A stretch of DNA of 64,000 bases from Nonomuraea cavernae (GCF_014646355.1 NZ_BMNH01000006.1:216232-280231); one strand, 5' to 3'. Shown: positions 51,572-60,469, numbered from the stretch's first letter. Made by a program: numbers and translations. Notes: generated by a model not told the origin, from the letters alone.

Positions 51572-52168
51572 TCAGCCTCCGGAGAGCCCGATCGCCGGCA
51601 GGATCGCCTGGTCGACGATGTCGGCCAACTCCGCCTCGCCAGGCGGGCAGCCCTTGTCGATCACCCACTTGGTGACGAGCGCCTCGCCGAGGTCGAGCAC
51701 GACCCACGTGAGCCGTTCGGCGGGAAAATGGCCGCGTTCGGCGTAGTGCCGCAGCACGGTAGCGGTGAAGGTGCCGCCACGGACGGCGAAGACCTTCTCC
51801 TGCAGCGCCTCGGACATCCGCGCGGCGCTCCCGGGGTCGGTGAGAATGCCGGCGACCGCGAGTCCCGCCGGACTGAACGCCCACTCGACCATGAGCCGCA
51901 ATGCCTGGATCAAGTCGCCGCGCAGATCGTCCGCTCCGGGCGTCGGCTCCTCGACGGGGTGGGAGTGGTAGAGCGCGTCCAGGAGCACCTCGACGGGGTC
52001 GGACCAGCGGCGGTACAGCGTCGAGCGAGGGGTCGCCGCCCGCCTGGCGATGCCGTCCATGGTCAGCCGTCCAACGCCGACCTCCCGAACCTCCGCCAGC
52101 GCCGCGGCGTGAATGGCCCGGATCAGCTCTTCGCCGCGCCGCCGGGTCCGGCCGTCCCCGTCACTCAC
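51572..52168 (-). CDS. TetR family regulator divergent from DUF418 gene
   Basis: 198 residues from a GTG at 52168, preceded by GGGGAGG. Helix-turn-helix: AALAEVREVGVGRLTMDGIA, then RRAATPRSTLYRRWSDPVEV. The C-terminal dimer domain has DLIQALRLMVEWAFSPAGLA. It is divergent from the DUF418 membrane protein and likely its repressor. Confidence 0.9.
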   Translation of the reverse strand: MSDGDGRTRRRGEELIRAIHAAALAEVREVGVGRLTMDGIARRAATPRSTLYRRWSDPVEVLLDALYHSHPVEEPTPGADDLRGDLIQALRLMVEWAFSPAGLAVAGILTDPGSAARMSEALQEKVFAVRGGTFTATVLRHYAERGHFPAERLTWVVLDLGEALVTKWVIDKGCPPGEAELADIVDQAILPAIGLSGG

Positions 52169-52195
52169 AACGCCTCCCCTTTTTAGCGCCAAGCA

Positions 52196-52237
52196 TGTAT
52201 CTTATCGACGCAACTAAGCTACAGTTGTGTATCTAAT
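52196..52237. promoter_or_regulatory. Putative TetR operator region
   Basis: An AT-rich stretch between the divergent TetR and DUF418 genes holds a 10-bp direct repeat, TGTATCTTAT and TGTATCTAAT (32 bp apart), around an inverted CAACT-AAGCTAC-AGTTG. This is the natural place for the repressor and the two promoters. Confidence 0.5.
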
Positions 52238-52251
52238 TCTCGAGGTGATCC

Positions 52252-53484
52252 ATGTCCATCTCCGCACCGGCCCCCGCCCGGGGGGCCGTGCCGCTCACCC
52301 AGCGGTCCCCGGCTCCCGACCTGGCGCGCGGCTTCATGCTGCTGCTCATCGCGGTGGCGCACGCGCACATGTACCTGTCGGGCCACCCCGTGGGCTGGCG
52401 CGGCTACACCCTCGACGGCACGGCCCTCGACCGGCTCGTGGCCGGGGTCCAGATCCTCCTCGTGGACGGTCGGGCGCTGCCGATGTTCGCCGCCCTGTTC
52501 GGCTACGGCCTCGTCCAGCTCGCCCACCGGCGGCTCGCCAGCGGCGAAGGCTGGCCCGAGGTCCGGCGGGTGCTGCGCCGCCGGAGTCTGTGGCTGCTGG
52601 CCTTCGGGTTCTGCCACGCGCTCCTGCTGTTCTTCGGCGACATTCTCGGCGCGTACGGCCTGGCCGGGCTGGTGTTCATCGGGTTCATCCGGCGTAGCGA
52701 CCGGGCGCTGGCCTGGGCGGCCGGAGTGGGAGCCGTTCTGCACGTCGTCGTGGTCGCTCTCCTCGGGATGCTCACCCTGAACGCGGGCAAAGGCGACACG
52801 CCCGCGGCCATGGCCGACCCGGTCGCGGCCATGGTGATGCGGCTGATCGGCTGGTCGGGGATGACGCCCACGTTCTTCCTGGTGAGCGTCGTACCGCCCT
52901 TCATGCTCGGCATCTGGGCGGCCCGCCGCCGCCTGCTGGAGGAGCCGGAGGCGCACCGGGCGCCGCTCACCCGGATCGCCGTCGCGGGCACGGCGATCTC
53001 CGTCGTCGGCGGACTGCCGCTGACGCTGGCCGACACGCGGCTCTGGACACCCGGCGACGAGCTCTCGGTGTCCGCGTACGCGCTGCACAGCGTCACCGGG
53101 ATCGCCGGCGGCCTGGCGTACGCGGCGCTGGTCGGGCTCGTCGTGGCCCGGCGAGAGCGCGCCGGGCGGCGGTCCGGGGCGGTGACCCAGGCGCTGGCCG
53201 CCTGCGGGCAGTGGTCGCTGACGTGCTACCTGCTGCAGTCGGTGGTGTTCGTCGCACTGTTCGCCCCATACCTGGGCGGCCTGTCCACCCGGGTCGGCGA
53301 CGCCGCCGCGTCGGGCATCGCGGTGCTCACCTGGCTGGGCACCGTGGTGCTCGCGGCCCTGCTGTCCCGTACGGGCCGCCGCGGGCCCGCTGAGACGGCA
53401 CTGCGCCGACTGACGTACCGCCGGGTGCGGCACGCTCGTCCATCTCATCCTCAGCGGCCTGGTCGAGATCATCACCCGGGCTGA
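52252..53484 (+). CDS. DUF418 family membrane protein
   Basis: 410 residues, about nine hydrophobic segments. DUF418 hallmarks: SPAPDLARGFMLLLIAVAHAH near the start, then LFGYGLVQLAHRRLASGE, and the terminal QWSLTCYLLQSVVF and RRGPAETALRRLTYRR. The usual family end is about residue 388; the last 20 residues (HARPSHPQRPGRDHH) look like read-through of a lost stop. Related to acyltransferase-3-like proteins; role unknown. Confidence 0.88.
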   Translation: MSISAPAPARGAVPLTQRSPAPDLARGFMLLLIAVAHAHMYLSGHPVGWRGYTLDGTALDRLVAGVQILLVDGRALPMFAALFGYGLVQLAHRRLASGEGWPEVRRVLRRRSLWLLAFGFCHALLLFFGDILGAYGLAGLVFIGFIRRSDRALAWAAGVGAVLHVVVVALLGMLTLNAGKGDTPAAMADPVAAMVMRLIGWSGMTPTFFLVSVVPPFMLGIWAARRRLLEEPEAHRAPLTRIAVAGTAISVVGGLPLTLADTRLWTPGDELSVSAYALHSVTGIAGGLAYAALVGLVVARRERAGRRSGAVTQALAACGQWSLTCYLLQSVVFVALFAPYLGGLSTRVGDAAASGIAVLTWLGTVVLAALLSRTGRRGPAETALRRLTYRRVRHARPSHPQRPGRDHHPG

Positions 53485-53508
53485 GAACGGCGAGCAGGCG
53501 CCCCGGAG

Positions 53509-55797
53509 TCAGACGCGCACTTCCGCGGTGTGGGCGTACCCGCGGCTGCCACCCACTTCCACCTTGAGCGCGGTCCTGGCCTTGCGCACGCTGCGGTCCC
53601 TTTCCTTGAGCGATTTCACCGGCCAGGGCAAGGTGATCTTCACCTCGTCGGTGGTCCTGGACGGGTCGGAGACCGCGAGCCGTACCCGCTTACCGTCGCG
53701 GCGGACCAGCAGCGTGCAGGGGCCGTCGACGACGAGCGGCCCATCCCCGGTCTCTACGGTCCCAGCGCGCCAGAAAACGGCGGCGAGCACGCCGTCGCGC
53801 GTGATGGCCTGCACCGCTCCGGAGTTGGCGAGGATCTCGATTCGCCCGTGGTAAGCCGCCGTCTGCGTGATGGAGGCGTCAGGCAGTACGGCGTAGGCGT
53901 AGCGCGCCTTGCGGGGATCGACGCCGTGGTCGATGAGGATCGTCGTGTAGTGCCTGGTGACCGGCGACGTGTCGCCTCCGGTGGTGGCGCCCTTGTCGAT
54001 GTCCCGCCAGCGGCCGGTGCGCTTCTCGCGCATCACCTTCGCGTCGGCGCCGTCGAGCAGCACGTAGCCGGCCACCCCGGACAGGTGGATCCAGCCGTCG
54101 CCCCGGGTCAGTGGCGGATGCCGGTCGTGGGTGTTGCGGTTCTCCACGATGGTCTCGATCCGGCGGTCGTCGGAGGCGGTGATGCCGGCGCCGAGGGCGA
54201 TCACCGCGTCATCGAGCAGGAACCACGCCTTCTTGGCCCGCAGCGAGGAGCCGCCGGCGATCAGCTTCATTGCGGCCACGCCGTACTCGCCGTCGAGTGC
54301 CACGCCACCCGCCCACGGGGTGGGTGGCAGGCGACGGTGGTCGTGCGGGAGATCGGCGCGTCTACGGGTGTCGACCGTCGTGCCGGGCAGCCGGTACGGG
54401 TCGATCGTGGGCCACAGGTCGTCGTTCCAGTGGGTGAGGTCGCCCGTGTAGAGGTAGGTCATGCCGTCGCCGGTGTACCAGCCGTGCAGATTCTCCCGGT
54501 TCATGGCCTCAGCCGCGCCGATGCGCTCCGAGCTCATCGCGATCGCGTACGCCCAGGTGGGACGGCGGTGCACGACCCGGTCCATGTCGGCGAAGACGTA
54601 CGTGCCCGTCGTGCGAGGGCCGACCGGCACCGACGGGTCCTCCAGCAGGGCCGTGGCCTTCGCGATGCTCGCCGGCGGTGCGAGCGTGCCGTAGGGGATG
54701 GCCTGGTCGCGGGTGAGCCACCCTTTGACCAGCGGTCGCCAACGCTCGGCATGGCGCTCGGGTGCCGTCTCCAGCAGGGTGAGGATGGCCTCGACCGTCT
54801 TGTGTCCCGAGTGGTGGTCACGATGGCCCTGCACCGAGATCTGCCGGCCGCGTACGCAGTCCATCATCAGCCCGTCGAAGACGAACGGCACGAACGAGCG
54901 ATCCACGATGTCGTAGATGTTGCCGATTCCGGTGATCTTCCACGGTGACCTGGAGAGCATGGCGATCAGTTTGGCCACGCTCTCCAGGTAGTCCACGCCG
55001 TAGCTGCCGGTGTAGGGGTACACGTCGTGCTGGATGAACGATCCGTCCCGGTAGAAGCCGTCGCCTGGGCCTCGGGTCGGCCGCAGCAGGTCGGGGACCG
55101 CGTCCCTGGCCCGCTTGACGAGGCGTGCGTCGTGGGTGAGCAGTCCGCGCATCGCCACCGCCATCGCCTTGCCCGCGCGGTTGGCACCGGTCTCGACGAC
55201 ACCGGGGTGGCTGACGCGGCGCTCCGGGTCGGGGCACCAGCGGCGCAAGGGGCGCAACCAGCGCTCAAGGCGGTCCTTGGGCAGGCCGTCGTACAGCAGG
55301 GCGCAGGTGTCGGTGAGCGCGCGGGGAACGCCGATCTCCCACCAGAACCAGTTGCTGCCCCGCCGGTCGAGCCCCTCGTGGTAGGCGTGCTCGTACAGGA
55401 AGTCCAGCGCCCTGACGGCGGTCTCGGCGACCTGACCGTCCCTGTGCATGGCGGTGCCCGGTGTGGCCCAGCCCAGCGCCAGGGTGCGCATGCGGTTGAA
55501 CGCGCGGTTGAAGTTGCCCGTGCGGGGGTCCGACAGCGGCAGGTCAGGCCACAGGCTCGGGCGATCGGAGGCGGGCCTCAGCTTGCGCAGCACCGCATTG
55601 GCCGAGCCCTCGATGGCCTGCGTCCTGTCGGTATAGGAGGAGTTGTCCGACCCACCGGTCAACAGGCTCACCCACCGCTCACGCGCGGCGTCGAACGCGG
55701 CGGTGCCGGCCGCCTCGGCCGTTCCGTCCCACACGGCGAGACCGGCCACTGCCGCGGCGCTCAGCAGGGCGGACCGCCGACTGAGAAGGTGGGTCAT
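53509..55797 (-). CDS. Secreted polysaccharide lyase family 8 (hyaluronate/chondroitin/xanthan lyase type)
   Basis: 762 residues. N-terminal signal with twin Arg (LSRRSALLSAAAVAGLAVWD). The alpha/alpha toroid catalytic domain (about 40-370) has NWFWWEIGVPRALTDTCALL, with the catalytic Asn region, and DGSFIQHDVYPYTGSYGVDY, with the His and Tyr. MNRENLHGWYTGDGMTYLY marks the start of the beta-sandwich domains. The enzyme cleaves uronic-acid polysaccharides by beta-elimination outside the cell. It stands alone, with about 290 empty bases upstream. Confidence 0.93.
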   Translation of the reverse strand: MTHLLSRRSALLSAAAVAGLAVWDGTAEAAGTAAFDAARERWVSLLTGGSDNSSYTDRTQAIEGSANAVLRKLRPASDRPSLWPDLPLSDPRTGNFNRAFNRMRTLALGWATPGTAMHRDGQVAETAVRALDFLYEHAYHEGLDRRGSNWFWWEIGVPRALTDTCALLYDGLPKDRLERWLRPLRRWCPDPERRVSHPGVVETGANRAGKAMAVAMRGLLTHDARLVKRARDAVPDLLRPTRGPGDGFYRDGSFIQHDVYPYTGSYGVDYLESVAKLIAMLSRSPWKITGIGNIYDIVDRSFVPFVFDGLMMDCVRGRQISVQGHRDHHSGHKTVEAILTLLETAPERHAERWRPLVKGWLTRDQAIPYGTLAPPASIAKATALLEDPSVPVGPRTTGTYVFADMDRVVHRRPTWAYAIAMSSERIGAAEAMNRENLHGWYTGDGMTYLYTGDLTHWNDDLWPTIDPYRLPGTTVDTRRRADLPHDHRRLPPTPWAGGVALDGEYGVAAMKLIAGGSSLRAKKAWFLLDDAVIALGAGITASDDRRIETIVENRNTHDRHPPLTRGDGWIHLSGVAGYVLLDGADAKVMREKRTGRWRDIDKGATTGGDTSPVTRHYTTILIDHGVDPRKARYAYAVLPDASITQTAAYHGRIEILANSGAVQAITRDGVLAAVFWRAGTVETGDGPLVVDGPCTLLVRRDGKRVRLAVSDPSRTTDEVKITLPWPVKSLKERDRSVRKARTALKVEVGGSRGYAHTAEVRV

Positions 55798-56090
55798 GCA
55801 GGCCTTCCGACAACAGGGCAGATACCAGATGAAAAGATCATAGGTCGACAGGTGACTGGCTTATCGTCGCGTGATGATCATTCCGGAGCCGGGGCGCCCC
55901 CGCCGGAGGCACGGTTTCCGTCGGCACTTGGGCTCAGACGACACACCCTCGTATGCGATCATCATGGTTATGTCATCGGCCAGAAAGGGCCATGCCGCGT
56001 AGGCGCCCTTCCGAGGTCCGTACGCGAGGATCAGCGTGTTGGACCCACAGAGCTGTGATCCACCATGTTCCCGGGCTTGGCAGTCGCCCC

Positions 56091-56423
56091 ATGGCCGCGG
56101 TGATCGCCCTCGAACACGTTCGCATGTGGCCGGGGGCGGTGGCGACGGCCCTGGTAGCTTGGCAGGAGGCGGCCCTGATAGGGACCGCTGACCGCGTCTT
56201 CTTCAGGTGCCACTGCGAGGAGTGCACGGGAGACGCACCCCGCCGGCGACTTCAACAAGCTCTCATCGGCTTACCGCCGTGGGCCAGACCGCATCTGTAC
56301 ACCCTGGTCCTGCCCGTCGACTTGCACTACCTCCGCCGAACCTCGCCAATGCCGCCCACCTCGCCCGACTCCGATTGGGCATGGTGGCAACGACGTCTCC
56401 AGCGTGAAGATCTCAGCGCGTAG
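56091..56423 (+). CDS. Uncertain small hypothetical protein
   Basis: 110 residues from an ATG at 56091. AVATALVAWQEAALIGTADR, FFRCHCEECTGDAPRRRL, and LPPWARPHLYTLVLPVDLHY look like real coding sequence with a Cys cluster (CHCEEC). No family recognised and no good ribosome-binding site. It lies at the start of a decaying region and may be a fragment. Confidence 0.4.
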   Translation: MAAVIALEHVRMWPGAVATALVAWQEAALIGTADRVFFRCHCEECTGDAPRRRLQQALIGLPPWARPHLYTLVLPVDLHYLRRTSPMPPTSPDSDWAWWQRRLQREDLSA

Positions 56424-56830
56424 AGGCGAACGTTGAGAGCAGGCTCGGGCGGCGCGGCACCCTGGGGTGGCGGCCTCCCACTGTGGTCGCCGCTATGCGT
56501 GTGCTGCGGGAACAGGCTGGATCGAGTCCCAGCAGGGCAAGGGGTGCTTCGTGCGTGGCCGTCCGGCCATGGCCTCCGTTGAGCAGAAGCGGCCTGGACA
56601 GGCCTACCTGATCAGGCCGGAGACCGACACCACCGGAGAGGTTGTCGAAATGGCGTCGTGACCGCCCCGAACCGCGTTGGCGTGCTGCTCGACGTGCAGC
56701 CCAAGAGCAAGATGTTCGTTCGCCGACGGCTCATCGTGCGCGATGGCGACCGACCGAGTTGGTGTCGCTCTGGCTGCCAGTGGATCTCTCCAGAGGTACG
56801 GATCTCACCGGGCGGTGGACCCCGACCGGC
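56424..56830 (+). pseudogene. GntR/UTRA family regulator, broken by frameshifts
   Basis: Three frames must be joined to read one protein: PPTVVAAMRVLREQ in one frame, then GWIESQQGKGCFVRGRPA (56510-56640) in the next, then NRVGVLLDVQPKSKMFVRRR up to LIVRDGDR, then PTELVSLWLPVDLSRGTDL in a third. The first two parts are the winged-helix end of a GntR domain, and the rest is the start of its UTRA ligand domain. A single missing G near 56517 explains the first shift. The gene lacks most of its N- and C-termini. Confidence 0.8.
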
Positions 56831-56874
56831 ACGAACTGGAAGACGCATACCCCATCACGTGATCAGGCTGCCGT

Positions 56875-57288
56875 CTATGCGCAGCGGATGTCCCAATCGC
56901 TGGAGCTGATGTCGCGGAACTCCACGATGACGGCTCCCCCGTCTCCGGCGTCATCCACGTCCACAGACACCTGCGCCATCCCGACGTCCACTCCCGCAAT
57001 CGCGGCCTTGTCGTAGTACGCATAGAGCTCTACAGGCGACAAGCCGGTGCGCAGCTTCAATCGAACCCGGTACTCGCAGTAATCGCCGTTCCCGCTCGAG
57101 TTCTTGCCAAAAGTGGCGACGCTGTCATCCCGGCTGCGCGTCTCGGGTGGCAGCGGACGGGCGACCACTCTCTCGTGAAAATCGTCGAGCCGGGCATCGT
57201 CACGCCACATCGGCATCATGAACAGCAGGAACAGCCCGACCAACGGCGCTATCACGACCACGACTAAGCAGCCCAACAAGATTCGCAC
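56875..57288 (-). CDS. Membrane-anchored hypothetical protein
   Basis: 137 residues from a GTG at 57288, fixed by GGGAGG 6 nt upstream. One N-terminal membrane helix (LLGCLVVVVIAPLVGLFLLF), then an extracytoplasmic domain with two Cys (DYCEYRV and WDIRCA) and pattern LSPVELYAYYDKAAIAGVDV. No family assigned. Codon use is slightly less GC-rich than neighbours. Confidence 0.72.
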   Translation of the reverse strand: MRILLGCLVVVVIAPLVGLFLLFMMPMWRDDARLDDFHERVVARPLPPETRSRDDSVATFGKNSSGNGDYCEYRVRLKLRTGLSPVELYAYYDKAAIAGVDVGMAQVSVDVDDAGDGGAVIVEFRDISSSDWDIRCA

Positions 57289-57540
57289 CAGATCCTCCCT
57301 TGGTGACGGGCATCGACCTGGTCGACTGTCTATCGCATTGGTGACACGGCCATCACCTCCCACCTAGTGGCTCGTCACCTCACGTCGGCGGGTAATGCTT
57401 GGCGGGTGGAGTCTCTTCAATGGTTCCACGGCCCTTGGCGGAGGCGGTCATCATGGGCTCGAGGTCGATCCCGATCACCTGTTCCTGATCAGCGATCGGC
57501 GGCCGGACCGGCTGCCACCTGCCCGGGTAGGACAAGGGCC

Positions 57541-57752
57541 TCAGGAGAACTTGGCAAGGGCCTGGTCGTGAACGCGGTCGAAGCGGCGAAGGCTCGCCGG
57601 TCCTGCTTTGGGAGGTCCTGCAGGAGGGCGATCACCGGTTCGAGCACCTCCATCGCGGCCTCGGGCGTGATGGCTGGCAGTCGATCCACCTTCAACAGCT
57701 CGTCGTCGCCTACGTTCGTGCTGGTCCACGGCTCCGGCACGAGTTCTTTCAT
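57541..57752 (-). other. Possible small protein or fragment (70-87 aa)
   Basis: An ATG at 57752 opens MKELVPEPWTSTNVGDDELL, then KVDRLPAITPEAAMEVLEPV and IALLQDLPKQDRRAF, with coding-like composition. Near 57590 the better continuation (RFDRVHDQALAKFS, stop at 57541) is in another frame, so a frameshift is likely. It overlaps an antisense hydrolase remnant, so only one can be ancestral coding. Confidence 0.3.
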
Positions 57753-57908
57753 GTGGGCTCCCGTCCCGCGCGAGCCGCGTTCAACGTCGGCGACCCCGCT
57801 CAGCTCGGTGTCGGCCGGGCCAACTACCGCACCGCGGACGTGGAGCTGCTCAACGCACTCGCGGACGCCCTGACGCCCGGCAACCCGTACGACGTTTCTT
57901 CCCCGTGA
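57700..57908 (+). pseudogene. Alpha/beta hydrolase remnant with internal deletion
   Basis: TFVLVHGSGTSSFMWAPVP is the oxyanion-loop start of an alpha/beta hydrolase. About 15 codons later, in another frame, comes a C-terminal-like FNVGDPAQLGVGRANYRTAD then VELLNALADALTPGNPY and a stop at 57908. The nucleophile elbow and most of the body are gone. Confidence 0.55.
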
Positions 57909-58018
57909 ACAGCAGTACGTCCGGGTCACTCGCAAGCGAGTCAGCGGGATCTGATCTGGATCATGGCGTCTCCCTTTGCGGGGAGGAGCGGAGTTGTCGT
58001 TTCCCAGGTCCGGATGTG

Positions 58019-59017
58019 TCAGTGGTTCACCGTGACCACGATCTTGCCGAACTGGGTGTTGGACTCCATGTGCCGATGCGCCTGCACGATCTCCTCCAGC
58101 GGGAAAAGGCGATCCACCACCGGCCGGAACGCGCCGCCCCGCAGCCCTGAGGCGACGAACGCGGCGGCGCGGCGCAGCCGCAGCGGGTCCCTGGCGATCT
58201 CCAGCATCGTGTACGTGCGCATGTTCAGGGCGGGCATGCCCAGGTCGAAACCGGGATACGGGGTCGGCTGCCCGCTGAGCGCACCCCACAGGAACAGCGT
58301 CCCGTCCGCCGCCACCGCCCGGGCCAACTCGACCACGCCCGGACCGGCCACGGCGTCGAAGACGAATCGGGCGCCCTGGCCGCCGGTCAGCTCAAGCACG
58401 CGTTCGGTCACGTTCTCCTCGTCGGAGACGATGACCTCCGCCGCGCCCTGGCCGGTCAACTGGCGGGCCTTGGCGCGGGTGCGGGTGACCGCCACCGGGA
58501 CGGCGCCCAGGCGGTCGGCGGTGTGGATCGCGGCCAGGCCGACGCTGCTGGAAGCCGCGTTCACCACCGCCACGTCCCCCGCCCGCATGCGGCCGATCTC
58601 CACCATCGCGCCGTAGGCGGTCAGGTAGGGCATCCAGACGGCGGCGCCGGAGACGGCGTCCACCTGCTCGGGGCGGGGCAGCAGCGCGGTGGCCGGCACG
58701 ACGGCCCGCTCGGCGTAGACGCCGTAGTCGTTCTGGGAGAAGTTCGGCACGACGCTGACCGGCTGTCCTCGTTCGAAGCCGGTCACCCCCGGGCCGAGCG
58801 CCTCGATGGTGCCGGCGGCCTCGGAGCCGAGCCTGGCGGGCAGCCGCTTGACCGGCTCGATGTAGTGGCCGCTCCTGAACAGGGCCTCGGCCCTGTTGAC
58901 GCCGATCGCCTCCACCCGGATGCGCGCCTCGCCTGGTCCGGGCTCCCCCGGGTCCTGGTCCTCCAGTCTCATCACCTCGGGTCCACCGAGCTGGTGGAAC
59001 AGCACGGTCCTGGCCAC
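58019..59017 (-). CDS. Zinc-independent quinone oxidoreductase/MDR family dehydrogenase
   Basis: 332 residues. MDR fold: GGPEVMRLEDQDPGEPGPGE, IGVNRAEALFRSGHY, LGSEAAGTIEALGPGV, cofactor loop VVNAASSSVGLAAIHTADRL, and the C-terminal FPLEEIVQAHRHMESNTQFG. No structural-zinc Cys cluster, so it is of the quinone-oxidoreductase type using NADPH. GTG at 59017 has AGGAGGGG upstream. It is divergent from an ArsR regulator and probably repressed by it. Confidence 0.93.
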   Translation of the reverse strand: MARTVLFHQLGGPEVMRLEDQDPGEPGPGEARIRVEAIGVNRAEALFRSGHYIEPVKRLPARLGSEAAGTIEALGPGVTGFERGQPVSVVPNFSQNDYGVYAERAVVPATALLPRPEQVDAVSGAAVWMPYLTAYGAMVEIGRMRAGDVAVVNAASSSVGLAAIHTADRLGAVPVAVTRTRAKARQLTGQGAAEVIVSDEENVTERVLELTGGQGARFVFDAVAGPGVVELARAVAADGTLFLWGALSGQPTPYPGFDLGMPALNMRTYTMLEIARDPLRLRRAAAFVASGLRGGAFRPVVDRLFPLEEIVQAHRHMESNTQFGKIVVTVNH

Positions 59018-59054
59018 GGGAATCCCCTCCTGCCGCATACGACACCACACGGAA

Positions 59055-59089
59055 GTACGACTATCATCGAACTTTGATGGTTATCGTAC
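59055..59089. promoter_or_regulatory. ArsR operator palindrome
   Basis: GTACGACTATCATC and GATGGTTATCGTAC are inverted around GAACTTT, with 11 of 14 pairing. It lies between the oxidoreductase and ArsR starts, mirroring the operator at 12372-12408. Confidence 0.7.
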
Positions 59090-59098
59090 TATAGGGTC

Positions 59099-59554
59099 AT
59101 GGAACGCACACCGCCCCACCCGGAGAAGGAGCAGTTCGACCTGCAACGGGTGCTGGAGGCGCTCGTCGACCCCGTCCGCCGGAGCATCGTCACGCAGCTC
59201 GACGCGGCGGGCGAGGACATCGCCTGCGGCGCCTTCGACATCGCCGTCAGCAAGTCCACCGCCACCCACCACTTCAAGGTGCTGCGCGAGGCCGGCCTGA
59301 TCCGGCAGCACTATGTGGGCACCTCGCGCATGAACGCGCTGCGCCGCACCGAGATGGACCAGGCTTTCCCCGGCCTGCTCGACGCCATCACTCCCAGGGT
59401 CGCCGAGGCGGGTGCGAACGTCGCTTCGGCCGCACGCGACACCGTGTCCGCACGTCGGCTCCAGTCCCAGGGAATCGCCGCCGCAGGTGAGCAAGCTCCC
59501 GACCCCGGCGGTGTTTCCCGCCAGCTCGACGGCCCTGTCGTACGCCGCTCGTGA
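59099..59554 (+). CDS. ArsR family regulator with aberrant C-terminal extension
   Basis: 151 residues. Winged helix: RVLEALVDPVRRSIVTQLDA, then DIAVSKSTATHHFKVLREAG and LIRQHYVGTSRMNALRR. The usual family end (AFPGLLDAI) is at about residue 98; the following 50 residues are read from antisense DNA of a dead sigma-factor gene and match nothing. I infer loss of the original stop. It may still bind the palindrome upstream and control the divergent oxidoreductase. Confidence 0.87.
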   Translation: MERTPPHPEKEQFDLQRVLEALVDPVRRSIVTQLDAAGEDIACGAFDIAVSKSTATHHFKVLREAGLIRQHYVGTSRMNALRRTEMDQAFPGLLDAITPRVAEAGANVASAARDTVSARRLQSQGIAAAGEQAPDPGGVSRQLDGPVVRRS

Positions 59555-59802
59555 CTCCCGGCCGCGGCCCCGCCGGCAGTCGGTCTCGCGTACGTGGCGG
59601 GCAAAGGTGTGCACGGCGTTGATCGCCGCGAGGATCTGGTAACGGCCCGGCGCGCCTCGGTGAGGAGCATCAGCGCCAGCAGCCCGCTCACCTCACCGTC
59701 CTCCGCCATGAGGGCGCGGAGCAGGCGAGCGAGCCGGAGCGCCACGGTGGCTGCGCCCGGCGAGGCGAGACCACCGTCGAACACCCAGCACCCCTCCTGC
59801 AC
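59480..59802 (-). pseudogene. ECF sigma factor (SigJ/DUF6596-like) C-terminal remnant
   Basis: On the minus strand, ALRLARLLRALMAEDGEVSG then LLALMLLTEARRA, and, after a frame change near 59640, RYQILAAINAVHTFARHV and later RAAYDRAVELAGNTAGV. These blocks in this order are the C-terminal domain of the DUF6596/SigJ-like group. The sigma 2 and 4 regions are absent and there are internal deletions. Reading from the plus strand gives the odd ArsR tail. Confidence 0.7.
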
Positions 59803-59910
59803 ACCCCTTGAAACGCAGAAGAGGCCCCGAAGGGCCTCTGACCTGCTGTTACTGCTGGTGGCAGGTGCAAGGTTCGAACTTGCGTAGGCTGAGCCGACGG
59901 TTTTACAGGG
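59797..59910 (-). repeat. Direct repeat 1 with tRNA-Tyr 3' part (att-like)
   Basis: A 114-bp block. It holds a hairpin (AGAGGCCC-CGAA-GGGCCTCT) and, on the minus strand at 59908-59856, 53 nt running from the anticodon loop (CTGTAAA) of tRNA-Tyr through variable and T arms to CCA. The 5' half of the tRNA is absent. The same block recurs at 60897-61009. Integrative elements that use tRNA genes leave precisely such 3' fragments. Confidence 0.85.
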
Positions 59911-60003
59911 GATCGTCGATCTCGATGCAACTAGCTGCTTGGCCTGCGCCTCCGTATTGCGCCTCGGCCCTGCAACGCCGATCCATCCCGCGTATATCCC
60001 GGA

Positions 60004-60291
60004 TCATGCTCCGGCGTCACGCGTTCGCTTCGCCCGCTCCTCAAGGCGTCGGAGATGCCGGCTGTACTGGCCAACGCGCGATCGGACTGCCCGGTCAATC
60101 AATCGGACTCGTGGATCTGAAGCATGCTCGTAGAGCTCGATCTCGAACGGATCGCCGTCGTACTCGATCAATCGGGCCAGGGCTTCACGGTCCTGCTCCA
60201 CCGAACCGCGGACGCGGACATGCTTGCGCCACTCATCAGCACTCGCCTTAGCAATGTCCACCCTGGCACCATAACCACCTATGCCGCTCAC
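60004..60291 (-). CDS. Hypothetical protein between the att-like repeats
   Basis: 95 residues or slightly fewer, depending on start (an ATG at 60291, or a GTG 30 nt in). Charged helical pattern: KASADEWRKHVRVRGSVEQD, ALARLIEYDGDPFEIELYEH, and RAVRSRVGQYSRHLRRLEER. No family recognised. It may be cargo of the tRNA-Tyr element. Confidence 0.5.
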   Translation of the reverse strand: MSGIGGYGARVDIAKASADEWRKHVRVRGSVEQDREALARLIEYDGDPFEIELYEHASDPRVRLIDRAVRSRVGQYSRHLRRLEERAKRTRDAGA

Positions 60292-60403
60292 GTGGAACTA
60301 CGAGAGCAGCTCAACCGGCAGCATGCGGGCACTCGCGCCACGGCGCGCACCTCCCCCACCTGATCATCCCGTCTGCCGTCGACCCGCCCGAAGGGGAAGC
60401 GGG

Positions 60404-60467
60404 CCAGGGCCATGGGGTCAAGGTGGAGCGCCCCACCGGACGAACGACCTTGACCCCACGGCCCTGG
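60404..60467. repeat. 21-bp inverted repeat next to the integrase fragment
   Basis: CCAGGGCCATGGGGTCAAGG(T) and its complement (20 of 21) are separated by 22 bp. They lie at the truncated edge of the recombinase fragment and may mark a deletion junction or a hairpin. Confidence 0.75.
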
Positions 60468-60469
60468 TC

